A stretch of 13,749 bases of DNA from Candidatus Woesearchaeota archaeon (GTDB lineage Archaea; Nanobdellota; Nanobdellia; Woesearchaeales; SM23-78). This document shows positions 5,444 to 12,213 of the stretch, piece by piece; positions within the stretch are counted from its first letter, which is position 1, and each line of letters opens with the position of its first letter. Made by a program: the position numbers and the translations under genes. The stretch spans positions 1 through 13,749 of the forward strand of contig JAFGBP010000085.1 in assembly GCA_016933095.1 (NCBI GenBank), in the 5' to 3' direction. The notes below the pieces were generated by a model. That model did not search any database. It saw nothing but the letters and a program-made list of their open reading frames with translations, and was not told the origin of the DNA.

Positions 5444-6517
5444 TTATCTTCTGGCAGACTTGGAGAACTTCTTCTTGATATTCTCGATCGAGACGCTTTG
5501 GCTCTCGGATTTTTGCCCTTTGAGCTTGGCCTCGAGCTCCGCCACCTTCTTCTTCATCTCGACGATCTTAAGCTCTCTTCCTATAGCCACTTTGTTGAAT
5601 TTCTCAAGCTCCTCGTTCTTGGACTTGAGCTCCTTAGTCCTTTCCTCGACCTTACTCTCCAGCTCCTTGTTGGAGTTCTCCAGCATCTCCCTGGACTTCT
5701 TGAGGACCTCAGTCATGCTCTTGAATTCCATGTAGAGCTCTCCGACCTCGTCATCCCTCACAGAGACCTTTGATTCGATCTCATCCTCGACCATGGGATT
5801 GTAGTTTCCTGCGCTGAGCTTTTTCACCGCCGCTGTAAGAACCTGGATGGGGTTGGTGATCCTCAAGGCGAAGGGAATGACGAGCAGCAGCGTTATTATC
5901 ATGATAGGTATGAGTGTTAGGAGGGTTTGGCTGTAAACCTCCATCATCCTCCGGTTTAGGGTATGATATCTAATGATGTACCTAGCCGAGATTATGTGCC
6001 AGCCAGTCTCTTCTATTACTGGCATGAATATCTCGACGCCATCCCCCTCTTCGTCCTTTATCTTGCGGTAAGTCTGATTCTCTGTCTTGATCATTCCAAG
6101 GCTTATTGGATCGTCTATATACCTGCTGCTGTCATCTGCATATTTTCCCTGCTCTATCTCGATGGTATCGCTTAGTATCTTGCCGTTAGTGCTTATTATC
6201 TGTATCCTGGCCACGTCCTTGTTCTTGCTCATCAGGTCTTTCATGTTTTGTTTCCAGTAATCGATCATTTCAGGCCTGCTATGGAGGTAGAACCTCTGAT
6301 AGTAGTCGTACGCGTTGGGCGTCGTGAATTCAGAGAATATGATACCGTCATTCAAGATGTCTTCTGAAAGCTTATTCTTCTCAGTGTAGAGGAATACTAT
6401 GGAAAACGCCAGGAATGCCAGGACGATGAGGATGAAGACAAGAAAGCTCAGCCTAAAGGAAAGCTTCCTTGTCTTCCTCAGAAACCCGAAGGGCTTCTGG
6501 TCATCTTTAGTTTCCAT
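5444..6517 (-). CDS. HAMP-domain membrane receptor without an output domain
   Basis: A 357-aa sensor-like protein. After a basic cytoplasmic start come TM1 (about 21-43), an extracytoplasmic region of about 150 residues (44-195) that resembles a Cache/PAS-type sensor (VARIQIISTNGKILSDT ... GWHIISARY), and TM2 (196-218). A HAMP linker follows (218-275: RITNPIQVLTAAVKKLSAGN ... DDEVGELYMEFKSM), then a long coiled coil (270-336). The coil contains EELEKFNKVAIGRELKIVEM, a linker often found before or within histidine-kinase signalling proteins. No HisKA, HATPase, GGDEF or MCP domain follows; the protein ends in a basic tail. Its ATG overlaps the stop of the solute-binding lipoprotein gene by 11 bases, so the two are coupled. 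It may read ligand occupancy of that protein and signal through a separate partner. Confidence 0.85.
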   Translation of the reverse strand: METKDDQKPFGFLRKTRKLSFRLSFLVFILIVLAFLAFSIVFLYTEKNKLSEDILNDGIIFSEFTTPNAYDYYQRFYLHSRPEMIDYWKQNMKDLMSKNKDVARIQIISTNGKILSDTIEIEQGKYADDSSRYIDDPISLGMIKTENQTYRKIKDEEGDGVEIFMPVIEETGWHIISARYIIRYHTLNRRMMEVYSQTLLTLIPIMIITLLLVIPFALRITNPIQVLTAAVKKLSAGNYNPMVEDEIESKVSVRDDEVGELYMEFKSMTEVLKKSREMLENSNKELESKVEERTKELKSKNEELEKFNKVAIGRELKIVEMKKKVAELEAKLKGQKSESQSVSIENIKKKFSKSARR

Positions 6518-7853
6518 AATTTTCCGCTAGTATAGGATCTATCTTGGCCTTGGCAGCGTCCAACGCCTCTTTAGGGGTCTTATCTCCGACCCATGCGCCG
6601 ACGATCTCGTCAAGCAAGGCTTTCTTCACCCTTCCTGCTTCCAGGATGTTAGGTTCTGGCACTGAGTTCTTCAGTTCTGCAACGTAGCCTTTCTTGAAGA
6701 CGCTGCTCAGCTGCTCCTGGTGGTTCTCCAGGTCGACGTTCCTGCTAGGTATGGCTCCTATGACGTTTGTCAGCAAGTCTCCGTACCTCGTAGTCCCTGT
6801 CTCTGGCTGGACCTCGGTGTGGAGCCACTTGAGGAAATCCCAAGCCTCCTGCTTGTGCCTGCTCTTCGCGGTCACGCCTGAGAACCAGCTGTACTGTAGG
6901 GTTGCCGGCTTCTTCAAACCCGGAATCGGAGCGACGCCGATGTCTGTTTCAAAACGGTCTCCGAAGTTCTCCTTGAAGCTTCCCTCGAGCCAGGGTGCCG
7001 CAATTGCCATCGCCACCGTGCCTTTTCCAAGGTCGAACATGTTACTGTTGGGGTCAGTCGCTCCTTTCTCAAAGAGCTCTACTATCTTAGTCAGGGCTTC
7101 AACGCCTTCAGGGCTGTTCATGAGCGCCTCGCTATAATCGCTTGACAAGAACTCTCCATTGTTGGACCACAGCAACGAGAGGAATGGGTCTACTACGCCC
7201 CAATCCTCGCTCTTCTGGAACGCATAACCGTATTGGATGATGCTTCCCTTGTCATCCTTCTTGGTGAGCTTGACAGCGTCCGCAATCAATTCGTCCCAGG
7301 TCTCAGGGGCTTTTGCCTCGCCGTTCGCATCGACTATGCCTGCGTCCCTGAACATCTTCTTGTCATAGACAAGCATGAAGTCGTTGATCTCTGTCGGGTA
7401 ACCCCAAATCTTTCCGTTGATAGTAACTCCCGCGGTCGAGAAGTAGTTGGCCTTCACGTCCTCGGCGACTCCTGCCGGCGGCGTGTCCAGTATCCCTTCA
7501 TCAGCATATGTGACTCCCCAAGTAGAGTAGACTTGGTAGATGTCAGGCACTGCATCAGCCTCGTGGAATTGCCTTATCTTCTCGAAGTAATCCCCATAGT
7601 TGACAGTGACTATCTCAAATTCCACGTTAGGGTGGAGCGCGGTGTACTCATCAGTGTACTTCTTCAGGCCGTTAAGCTGCGCATCCCAGTTCCAATGCAC
7701 CATGTAAGTGAGAGTGATCTTCTCAGGAGCCGCATCAGACGGTTCCTGCGCTGGAATCGTCTCGGCTGGCGTTGGTGCCTGCTGGCTTGCGCATCCAACT
7801 AGGAATACGCTCGTCACAAGAAAAACTGCTAGTAAGACAGATATTGCTTTCAT
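6507..7853 (-). CDS. Sugar-type ABC solute-binding lipoprotein (family 1)
   Basis: A 448-aa extracellular solute-binding protein of the MalE/UgpB-like family. A signal peptide ends in a lipobox, LVG-C21, so the mature protein is lipid-anchored. A Pro, Ala and Gln-rich linker (22-45) precedes the binding domain. Family hallmarks include ITLTYMVHWNWD, KIWGYPTEIN, APETWDELIADAVKLT, GKGTVAMAIAAPWLEGSF, QEAWDFLKWL and the C-terminal KEALDAAKAKIDPIL. The usual ligand class is a sugar or oligosaccharide, but the ligand cannot be read from sequence. No permease or ATPase gene is nearby; instead it is coupled to a HAMP receptor. The ATG at 7853 follows GTGAGGT with good spacing. TATA-like stretches at 7879-7886 and about 7916-7925 (minus) could each drive it. 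Confidence 0.92.
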   Translation of the reverse strand: MKAISVLLAVFLVTSVFLVGCASQQAPTPAETIPAQEPSDAAPEKITLTYMVHWNWDAQLNGLKKYTDEYTALHPNVEFEIVTVNYGDYFEKIRQFHEADAVPDIYQVYSTWGVTYADEGILDTPPAGVAEDVKANYFSTAGVTINGKIWGYPTEINDFMLVYDKKMFRDAGIVDANGEAKAPETWDELIADAVKLTKKDDKGSIIQYGYAFQKSEDWGVVDPFLSLLWSNNGEFLSSDYSEALMNSPEGVEALTKIVELFEKGATDPNSNMFDLGKGTVAMAIAAPWLEGSFKENFGDRFETDIGVAPIPGLKKPATLQYSWFSGVTAKSRHKQEAWDFLKWLHTEVQPETGTTRYGDLLTNVIGAIPSRNVDLENHQEQLSSVFKKGYVAELKNSVPEPNILEAGRVKKALLDEIVGAWVGDKTPKEALDAAKAKIDPILAENYGN

Positions 7854-7994
7854 TTTTCATACCTCACTGATTTTTAGGTTTATACCCTCTTTTCATCATT
7901 CCTCGCATTTTTCATTTAAATATTTTGTTATCTAACAGGCTTTTTAGAACTGATCTTCGGCTTGGCGTTGCTCATGAACTTTGCAGAGCGATGC

Positions 7995-9173
7995 TTACTT
8001 GACCCTTGGCCATCCTGCCTGCTTGAACTTCTCATACTCAAGCATAACACCGGATTCGAATGCATCGAACCCGACGCAGCCGTCAGTCTTAGAGAGCCCG
8101 AAGATGCGGGGTGTGTCTTCCCTGATAGGGTATGGGAGTGCTATGTCATTATCAGAATAGCTGCCATCCATGAGATAGGCTTCGATCATTGCAGCGAATA
8201 TCTCGGACCTGCCGCCTCTTCTCTGGTCCATCACATAGCTGAGATTTCCCATCTGCCTGCGATAATCCTTGCTCGAGTTCCCGTGGCTGCAGTCGATCTC
8301 GATGTTTCTCCGCAGACCGTGCTTGTCAAGGAGCGCCAAAGCCTCATCTATGCTCTCAGGATTAAGGTTGGGTCCGGCCCCTCCTCGCAGGTTGATGTTC
8401 ACGTATTCATTGCCTCTGGTGTGGATCTTTGCCTTCCGGCCCTTGTAATCCTCGCCTCTGAAAGTGTTCTTCATTCCCGCGACCCGGACAGCATCCACGG
8501 CAGGGCTGATCTGGCCGTCGACTGTATTCTTGAACCCTCCAGGGCAGGAGATGCCTGACATCATCTTCCTATGGTTACAGGAAGTGACTGTCCTGGCCCC
8601 GATAACTCCTCTCGAGATGAAATCCCCTATGTACTGAGGGGTCTCTGTGTGCAGGTATTCAGTGATTGTCGGGAGACCGAGCTCGTTTATCCTCCTGAGG
8701 AGCTTCCTGGCAAGCTCGAATCCCAAGTCGACTTTGTCAGAGCCGTCCATGCGAGGATCCTCGATGAGACCCCGCCATCCGATGTTCGTCCTCGGCTTCT
8801 CGAAGTACGCCCTCATCATGATGAAGAACACGTCATCGACCTTGTCGCTTAGCCTCTTAAGCCTCTTTGCGAACTCATAAGCCGCTTTCACATCATCTAT
8901 TGAGCAAGGGCCTGCCTCTATGATGATCCTAGGATCCTTGCCGTCCATTATCCTCTTCACGATCTCCCGCCCGACAACGACGGTGTATGCTGCTTTGGGA
9001 GTCATCTTCACCTTCTGGCGCAGCTCTTCAGGCGTCATTCGCACATTGTACTCGTCAATGTTCCTATCCTCAAGCAAAGCCACTAGCCCTCTTAGGCTCG
9101 TCGGTATCTTCATTTCCTCATCCAGGCCGCCGAGGTTTATCTTAGGCCATTTCATGCTCTTTTTGCTGCTCAT
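7995..9173 (-). CDS. 3-deoxy-D-arabino-heptulosonate 7-phosphate (DAHP) synthase, class I AroG/F/H-type
   Basis: A 392-aa enzyme condensing phosphoenolpyruvate and erythrose 4-phosphate, the first step of the shikimate route to Phe, Tyr and Trp. Hallmarks in order: EAGPC90SIDD (metal-binding Cys), MRAYFEK126PR128T (PEP site), GWRGLIEDP, GARTVTS, SGISCPGGFKN, DCSH297GNS, E331 (MIEAYLMDG) and D364 (KTDGCVGF). It resembles the AroF/G/H (type I-alpha) group more than the short type I-beta enzymes usual in archaea. The N-terminal 80 residues could hold a feedback-control segment; its effector is not readable. The ATG at 9173 follows AGGAGG with a long 12-nt spacing. Transcription appears to start about 200 nt upstream, across an aromatic leader ORF and hairpins. 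Confidence 0.93.
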   Translation of the reverse strand: MSSKKSMKWPKINLGGLDEEMKIPTSLRGLVALLEDRNIDEYNVRMTPEELRQKVKMTPKAAYTVVVGREIVKRIMDGKDPRIIIEAGPCSIDDVKAAYEFAKRLKRLSDKVDDVFFIMMRAYFEKPRTNIGWRGLIEDPRMDGSDKVDLGFELARKLLRRINELGLPTITEYLHTETPQYIGDFISRGVIGARTVTSCNHRKMMSGISCPGGFKNTVDGQISPAVDAVRVAGMKNTFRGEDYKGRKAKIHTRGNEYVNINLRGGAGPNLNPESIDEALALLDKHGLRRNIEIDCSHGNSSKDYRRQMGNLSYVMDQRRGGRSEIFAAMIEAYLMDGSYSDNDIALPYPIREDTPRIFGLSKTDGCVGFDAFESGVMLEYEKFKQAGWPRVK

Positions 9174-9180
9174 CTTATAT

Positions 9181-9291
9181 CGTGTCCTCCTGAAAAGTTC
9201 TTTCTTGTCTTCAGATCCATCTCAAGAACACGCTTCTGAGAATGTCAGTTATGTTTGACCGGCAACGCCCCAAAAACGTGTTTTTGAGCCA
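9181..9291 (-). promoter_or_regulatory. Putative attenuator / SD-masking RNA leader of the DAHP synthase gene
   Basis: Between the leader-ORF stop and the gene, the minus-strand RNA can fold in competing ways. CTCAAAAAC/GTTTTTGGG forms a hairpin (9267-9287) with a U5 run inside its 3' arm, a possible termination site. CGTGTTCTT (9224-9232) can pair over nine positions, two of them G-U, with GAGGACACG (9181-9189), covering the SD core. The same CGTGTT can instead pair with AACACG (9274-9279) of the first hairpin, which would free the SD. These are pairings read by eye; no energies were computed. Confidence 0.5.
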
Positions 9292-9372
9292 TTACCAATA
9301 AAAGTAATAGAAGAATCCAAAGCTAAAGCTCCCAAAGAAGTTCTCTGCTCCCTTGAAAGCTTCCATTATCAT
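9292..9372 (-). CDS. Aromatic-rich leader peptide (26 aa) before DAHP synthase
   Basis: A 26-codon ORF from ATG (9372-9370) to TAA (9294-9292). It begins MIMEAFKGAENFF and ends FFYYFYW. It contains eight Phe, three Tyr and one Trp codons, and the last seven sense codons are all aromatic. Single-codon Trp (TGG) is the final one. A TTTATATA box (9396-9403) centred 27 bp before the ATG predicts a leaderless mRNA starting at or within a base or two of this ATG. The ORF is therefore the first thing a ribosome meets on the transcript. It lies 118 nt before DAHP synthase, same strand. By analogy with bacterial phe and trp leader peptides, ribosome stalling when charged tRNA-Phe, -Tyr or -Trp is scarce would alter downstream RNA folding. 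The mechanism is inferred; the composition and placement are seen directly. Confidence 0.8.
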   Translation of the reverse strand: MIMEAFKGAENFFGSFSFGFFYYFYW

Positions 9373-9395
9373 GCCAGTAGTAAGCGAGGGCCTGG

Positions 9396-9403
9396 TATAT
9401 AAA
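9396..9403 (-). promoter_or_regulatory. TATA box of the leader peptide / DAHP synthase transcript
   Basis: The minus strand reads TTTATATA preceded by a purine-rich BRE-like AGAAACG. It is centred 27 bp before the leader ATG. The same block reads GTATATAAAC on the plus strand, so a divergent start is possible, but no plus-strand gene begins at the matching distance. Confidence 0.65.
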
Positions 9404-9477
9404 CGTTTCTGTGTCTGAAGCGTTACGGGATGATGTTTCGGCAGGGAATTGCTTTTCTTCTTCTATTTTTCAGGAAC

Positions 9478-9511
9478 TTTTAAATACTTCCATGACAAAG
9501 TAATGTCATGG
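9478..9511 (+). promoter_or_regulatory. Promoter with inverted-repeat operator for the 203-aa gene
   Basis: TTTTAAATA (9478-9486) is centred about 26 bp before the ATG at 9508, predicting a leaderless transcript. A perfect 7-bp inverted repeat, CCATGAC-8 nt-GTCATGG (9490-9496 and 9505-9511), spans the predicted start and includes the start codon. It is well placed for a repressor, possibly autoregulation. That role is inference. Confidence 0.5.
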
Positions 9512-10119
9512 CGGAGGATGAGTTCCTGTCTATCTTTGATTCTGATAATTCCAAGAGCCCGAGGCCTTACAATGACTTGGAGTCATTCCTAAATGATGGG
9601 CGCATCATGTTCAGGGCGATCGAGAACGGCCGTGAAATCTATTATAACCCTCATGACTATTATGCCTTGAAGAAGATCAAGCTTCAGGATTTCTACAGTC
9701 CAGAGGAGCTCGTTGATAATTCTGCTTCTTGGCCTGAGTGCTGGGATTCCCTTCCCTTCAGCAGCCAGCCATTATTTACCTTGCTCGGATATAACGGCGA
9801 GGTTGACAAGAAAAAAGGATTTCTGATCGGCTCATCACCCAGCATTCGAGTAGAATCAGGGACGGCCGGCGTTGTTTATGTCCAATATGATCCTGAGGCT
9901 GACTTGATAATAATAAATAGGAAGATGCCGCGCTTACCTGCAATCTTGCATATTCAAAGGCAAGGCATTCTTTTTGACTGTAACTTTGGAGTAAAGGATC
10001 ATTCGTTCATCGTACAGCTGGAACATGAGTGCCGCGAGGCATTTCTTCATGAGCAGGAACGCATACGCCTAAGCTGCGACCCCAGATACCTGAGCTTGCT
10101 GGAGCACGGGAATAAATGA
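9508..10119 (+). CDS. Protein of unknown function (203 aa)
   Basis: A soluble, mixed alpha/beta protein with no signal peptide or membrane helix. The N-terminal part is acidic (MAEDEFLSIFDSDN). The centre holds aromatic-rich strands (REIYYNPHDYYALKK), and residues 110-165 read like a beta-sheet domain (GTAGVVYVQYDPEADLIIIN). Three cysteines are dispersed and form no metal-binding pair. I recognise no family or catalytic motif. The ATG at 9508 is supported by a TATA box at leaderless distance. The upstream ATG at 9502 is out of frame. It is a monocistronic plus-strand gene between two minus-strand genes, with a palindrome at its start site, so it may be regulated on its own. Confidence 0.75.
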   Translation: MAEDEFLSIFDSDNSKSPRPYNDLESFLNDGRIMFRAIENGREIYYNPHDYYALKKIKLQDFYSPEELVDNSASWPECWDSLPFSSQPLFTLLGYNGEVDKKKGFLIGSSPSIRVESGTAGVVYVQYDPEADLIIINRKMPRLPAILHIQRQGILFDCNFGVKDHSFIVQLEHECREAFLHEQERIRLSCDPRYLSLLEHGNK

Positions 10120-10173
10120 TGAAATCCATGGCCCGCCGCTGATGAGGCTGTTGGCGCGGGTTCGCGGCGCAAA
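10120..10173. terminator. GC-rich convergent intergenic spacer
   Basis: The 54-bp gap between the converging 203-aa gene and the U32 gene contains GCCCGCCGC (10132-10140) opposed by GCGCGGG and GCGGCGC further right, so GC-rich hairpins can form. It lacks a clear U-run, so its role as a bidirectional terminator is uncertain. Confidence 0.25.
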
Positions 10174-11430
10174 CTAATCTCTTTTCCTGACCACGAACAG
10201 CTTATCGTTGACCCTTACCTTCTCTGGCAGCGATACAGTCACTTTATCTCCTTTGCCGGCGCTATTCACGCGCTGGTCTTTCTCTTCCTTGCCCTCTTTC
10301 ATAATGGCTTTGACCTTTGACTCGACCACTCCGGTCGTCGGCCCTGTTATCAGGATGCTGTCACCGACTTTCAACGAGTCTGATTCCAAGAGGAAATAGC
10401 CGACCTTTGCCTTTGCATAATAATTGAGGACCTTCCCCACCTGCACCTTTTCAGTCGTCGCCTTTGAGCCGTACACCCCGCTCCACTCGTTCTCCTTCCG
10501 GCCCATGTAGTATCCGCCGTGCCAGAATCCGCGGTTGAAAACTTTCTCAAGCTCCTTTGTCCACGTGGAGACCTTTTCTTTTGTATAAGTGCCCTTCCCG
10601 ATCGCGTCAAGCGCTTCAGAGTAAGCCTTGACAGTAGTATATACATACTCTGCCTTCCTGCCGCGACCCTCGATCTTCATAACAGAAACTCCGGCCGAGA
10701 CGAGCTTGTCAAGGTATCCGATTGTGCAGAGGTCTGCCGGGCTCATCACGTACTTGTTGTCGATCTTCAGCTCGTCACCAGTCTCGTCATCTATCACGCG
10801 ATACGCCCTCCTGCAGTTCTGAAGGCATTCTCCGCGGTTCGCACTCTTGTTATACGTCGCTAGGCTCATGTAGCACTTGCCGCTGATAGACACGCACAAT
10901 GCGCCGTGAACAAAGACTTCTATCTGCACGAGCCTGCCAGAAGGGCCTTTTATCTTCTGCTTCTTTATCTCGTCGCATATCTTCTTGATCTGCTCGATCC
11001 GAAGCTCGCGTGCAAGCACGATAACATCAGCCCACTTCGAGAAGAACTTGACGGCCTCGATGTTAGAGACGTTCGCCTGAGTGGAGGTGTGCACCTCCAA
11101 CCCGACCTTGCGCGCGTATTCTATCACAGAAAAATCAGACGCTATGACTGCAGAGACTCCTTCCTTCTTTGCAGCTTCGCAAACCTTCCTCACATCAGAA
11201 AGGTCCTCGTCGTACATCACAGTGTTGAGGGTAAGATAAGTCTTGACACCTGCCTTCCTGCAAGTCGCGACGATCTTCTTCAGATCCGCAAGCGAGAAGT
11301 TAACAGTGCTTGCACTTCTCATATTAAGCTTTCCGACCCCGAAGTATACTGAACCCGCGCCAGCCTTTATGGCGGCAGCTAATGTCTCGTAGGAACCGAC
11401 AGGAGCCATGAGCTCGACTTTTGACTTCAT
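10174..11430 (-). CDS. Peptidase U32-family protein (TrhP/RlhA-like RNA hydroxylation family)
   Basis: A 418-aa protein with a TIM-barrel-like N-terminal domain starting ELMAPVGSYETLAAAIKAGAGSVYFG, typical of U32. The family signature is intact: E171VFVHGALC179VSISGKC186YMS. Further cysteines C202, C206 (ECLQNC) and C235 (PADLC) fit the four-cysteine iron-sulfur site known in UbiU/UbiV and inferred for other U32 members. MKIEGRGRKAEYV is another family hallmark. The C-terminal 80 residues form a beta-barrel-like domain (KVGDSILITGPTTGVVESKVKA). Characterised bacterial relatives hydroxylate tRNA uridine 34 (TrhP) or 23S rRNA (RlhA), so an RNA-modification role is more likely than proteolysis. 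A TATA box (ATTTTAAAG, 11453-11461, minus) suggests a leaderless transcript. Confidence 0.9.
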   Translation of the reverse strand: MKSKVELMAPVGSYETLAAAIKAGAGSVYFGVGKLNMRSASTVNFSLADLKKIVATCRKAGVKTYLTLNTVMYDEDLSDVRKVCEAAKKEGVSAVIASDFSVIEYARKVGLEVHTSTQANVSNIEAVKFFSKWADVIVLARELRIEQIKKICDEIKKQKIKGPSGRLVQIEVFVHGALCVSISGKCYMSLATYNKSANRGECLQNCRRAYRVIDDETGDELKIDNKYVMSPADLCTIGYLDKLVSAGVSVMKIEGRGRKAEYVYTTVKAYSEALDAIGKGTYTKEKVSTWTKELEKVFNRGFWHGGYYMGRKENEWSGVYGSKATTEKVQVGKVLNYYAKAKVGYFLLESDSLKVGDSILITGPTTGVVESKVKAIMKEGKEEKDQRVNSAGKGDKVTVSLPEKVRVNDKLFVVRKRD

Positions 11431-11467
11431 GACGCAATAGAATAAGCCTTTTCTTTAAAATATTACG

Positions 11468-12037
11468 CTAACACTTCCTTGGTCGGCTGCAGAACGCCAG
11501 TATCTCCTCTTCCTTCCTTATGTCCTGCTCGTGCATGAGCTTCAGGAACTTATGAAGGACTTGGGTCGTGGCCTCGACGTCGGCCATGGCCCTGTGAGCC
11601 CGCTTGTTCTCGATCCTGAAAAGATCGCACAATGCCCCAAGGCGCTTTGACGGAAGGTCTGGAAGGATCCTGTTCGCGAGCTTTCTTGTACAAAGCCTTT
11701 TGTTTGGGAGCTCCCGCTTAAGATGCTTCTCAGCGTTGTGGCTTATGAACCCGCAGTCAAAAGAAGCGTTGTGGGCCACTATCATGCTGCTCCCAAGGAA
11801 ATCCATGAACTCGGGAAGCACATTTGATATCGTAGGCGCGCCCTTCACCATCTCATTGTCAATGCCAGTCAGCTTTGTAATGAACAAGGGGATGTGGCAC
11901 TCGGGATTCACGAGCGAGTGGAAGTGGCCGATCTTCTTCCTGCCATGATACCTGACAGCCGCGATCTCTGTTATCCGATGTCGGTCCTTTGATAGGCCTG
12001 TAGTCTCGATGTCTAGAACAATGTAATCCTTCAGCAT
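11468..12037 (-). CDS. DEDDh 3'-5' exonuclease (DnaQ/epsilon-like)
   Basis: A 189-aa single-domain exonuclease. ExoI is VLD9IE11TTG, ExoII is AHNASFD94CGF, and ExoIII is the h-type H148RAMAD153VEAT, so the full DEDDh catalytic set for two metal ions is present. The domain is the length of the polymerase III epsilon exonuclease, and no polymerase, helicase or GIY-YIG domain is fused. It probably degrades DNA or RNA 3' ends in repair, proofreading or RNA turnover. I chose the ATG at 12037 rather than an upstream in-frame GTG at 12055. GGGTGAT (12051-12057) and GGTGG (12045-12049) upstream look like SD sequence, and the GTG lies inside the first. It does not overlap its neighbours. Confidence 0.9.
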   Translation of the reverse strand: MLKDYIVLDIETTGLSKDRHRITEIAAVRYHGRKKIGHFHSLVNPECHIPLFITKLTGIDNEMVKGAPTISNVLPEFMDFLGSSMIVAHNASFDCGFISHNAEKHLKRELPNKRLCTRKLANRILPDLPSKRLGALCDLFRIENKRAHRAMADVEATTQVLHKFLKLMHEQDIRKEEEILAFCSRPRKC

Positions 12038-12055
12038 GAAAAAACCACCGATCAC

Positions 12056-12213
12056 CCTATAGGGCCTGAAAAGTTGCCCTGCTAAAAAGGATTCTCAACA
12101 ACTAGTTATTAAGCTTTTCTATCCTCAGGGCGGAAGGATCATTCATGATCGCGGAAGATTTGAGGAGTCTCCTTTGAAGTTTAAATCTTCCTTCGGGTTA
12201 AATAATTAATTCT
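12056..12213. other. Intergenic segment with a 9-bp inverted repeat
   Basis: Between the metalloprotease stop and the exonuclease there is a perfect inverted repeat, GGAAGATTT (12153-12161) and AAATCTTCC (12183-12191), with a 21-nt loop holding a smaller GGAG/CTCC stem. On the minus strand it lies just downstream of the metalloprotease gene after an AT-rich stretch, so it could terminate that transcript. GATTTAAAC inside the same arm also resembles a TATA box for the exonuclease. A GATCATTCATGATC palindrome sits at 12137-12150. Confidence 0.4.

Noticed and set aside
7863..7907. A second leader ORF (14 codons) before the solute-binding lipoprotein
   Set aside because: Its composition is unremarkable and the predicted transcription start from the nearest TATA box falls after its ATG.
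7233..9258. Long plus-strand frames opposite the solute-binding protein and DAHP synthase (7233-7802, 7962-8558, 8571-8852, 8920-9258)
   Set aside because: They lie antisense to well-recognised genes, have no promoter or SD, and show no protein motif; they reflect codon bias of the real genes.
9396..9475. A plus-strand mini-ORF (17 codons, from about 9430) after the divergent reading of the TATA block
   Set aside because: It does not start at the distance predicted from the TATA box, has no SD, and leads directly into the separate promoter of the 203-aa gene.
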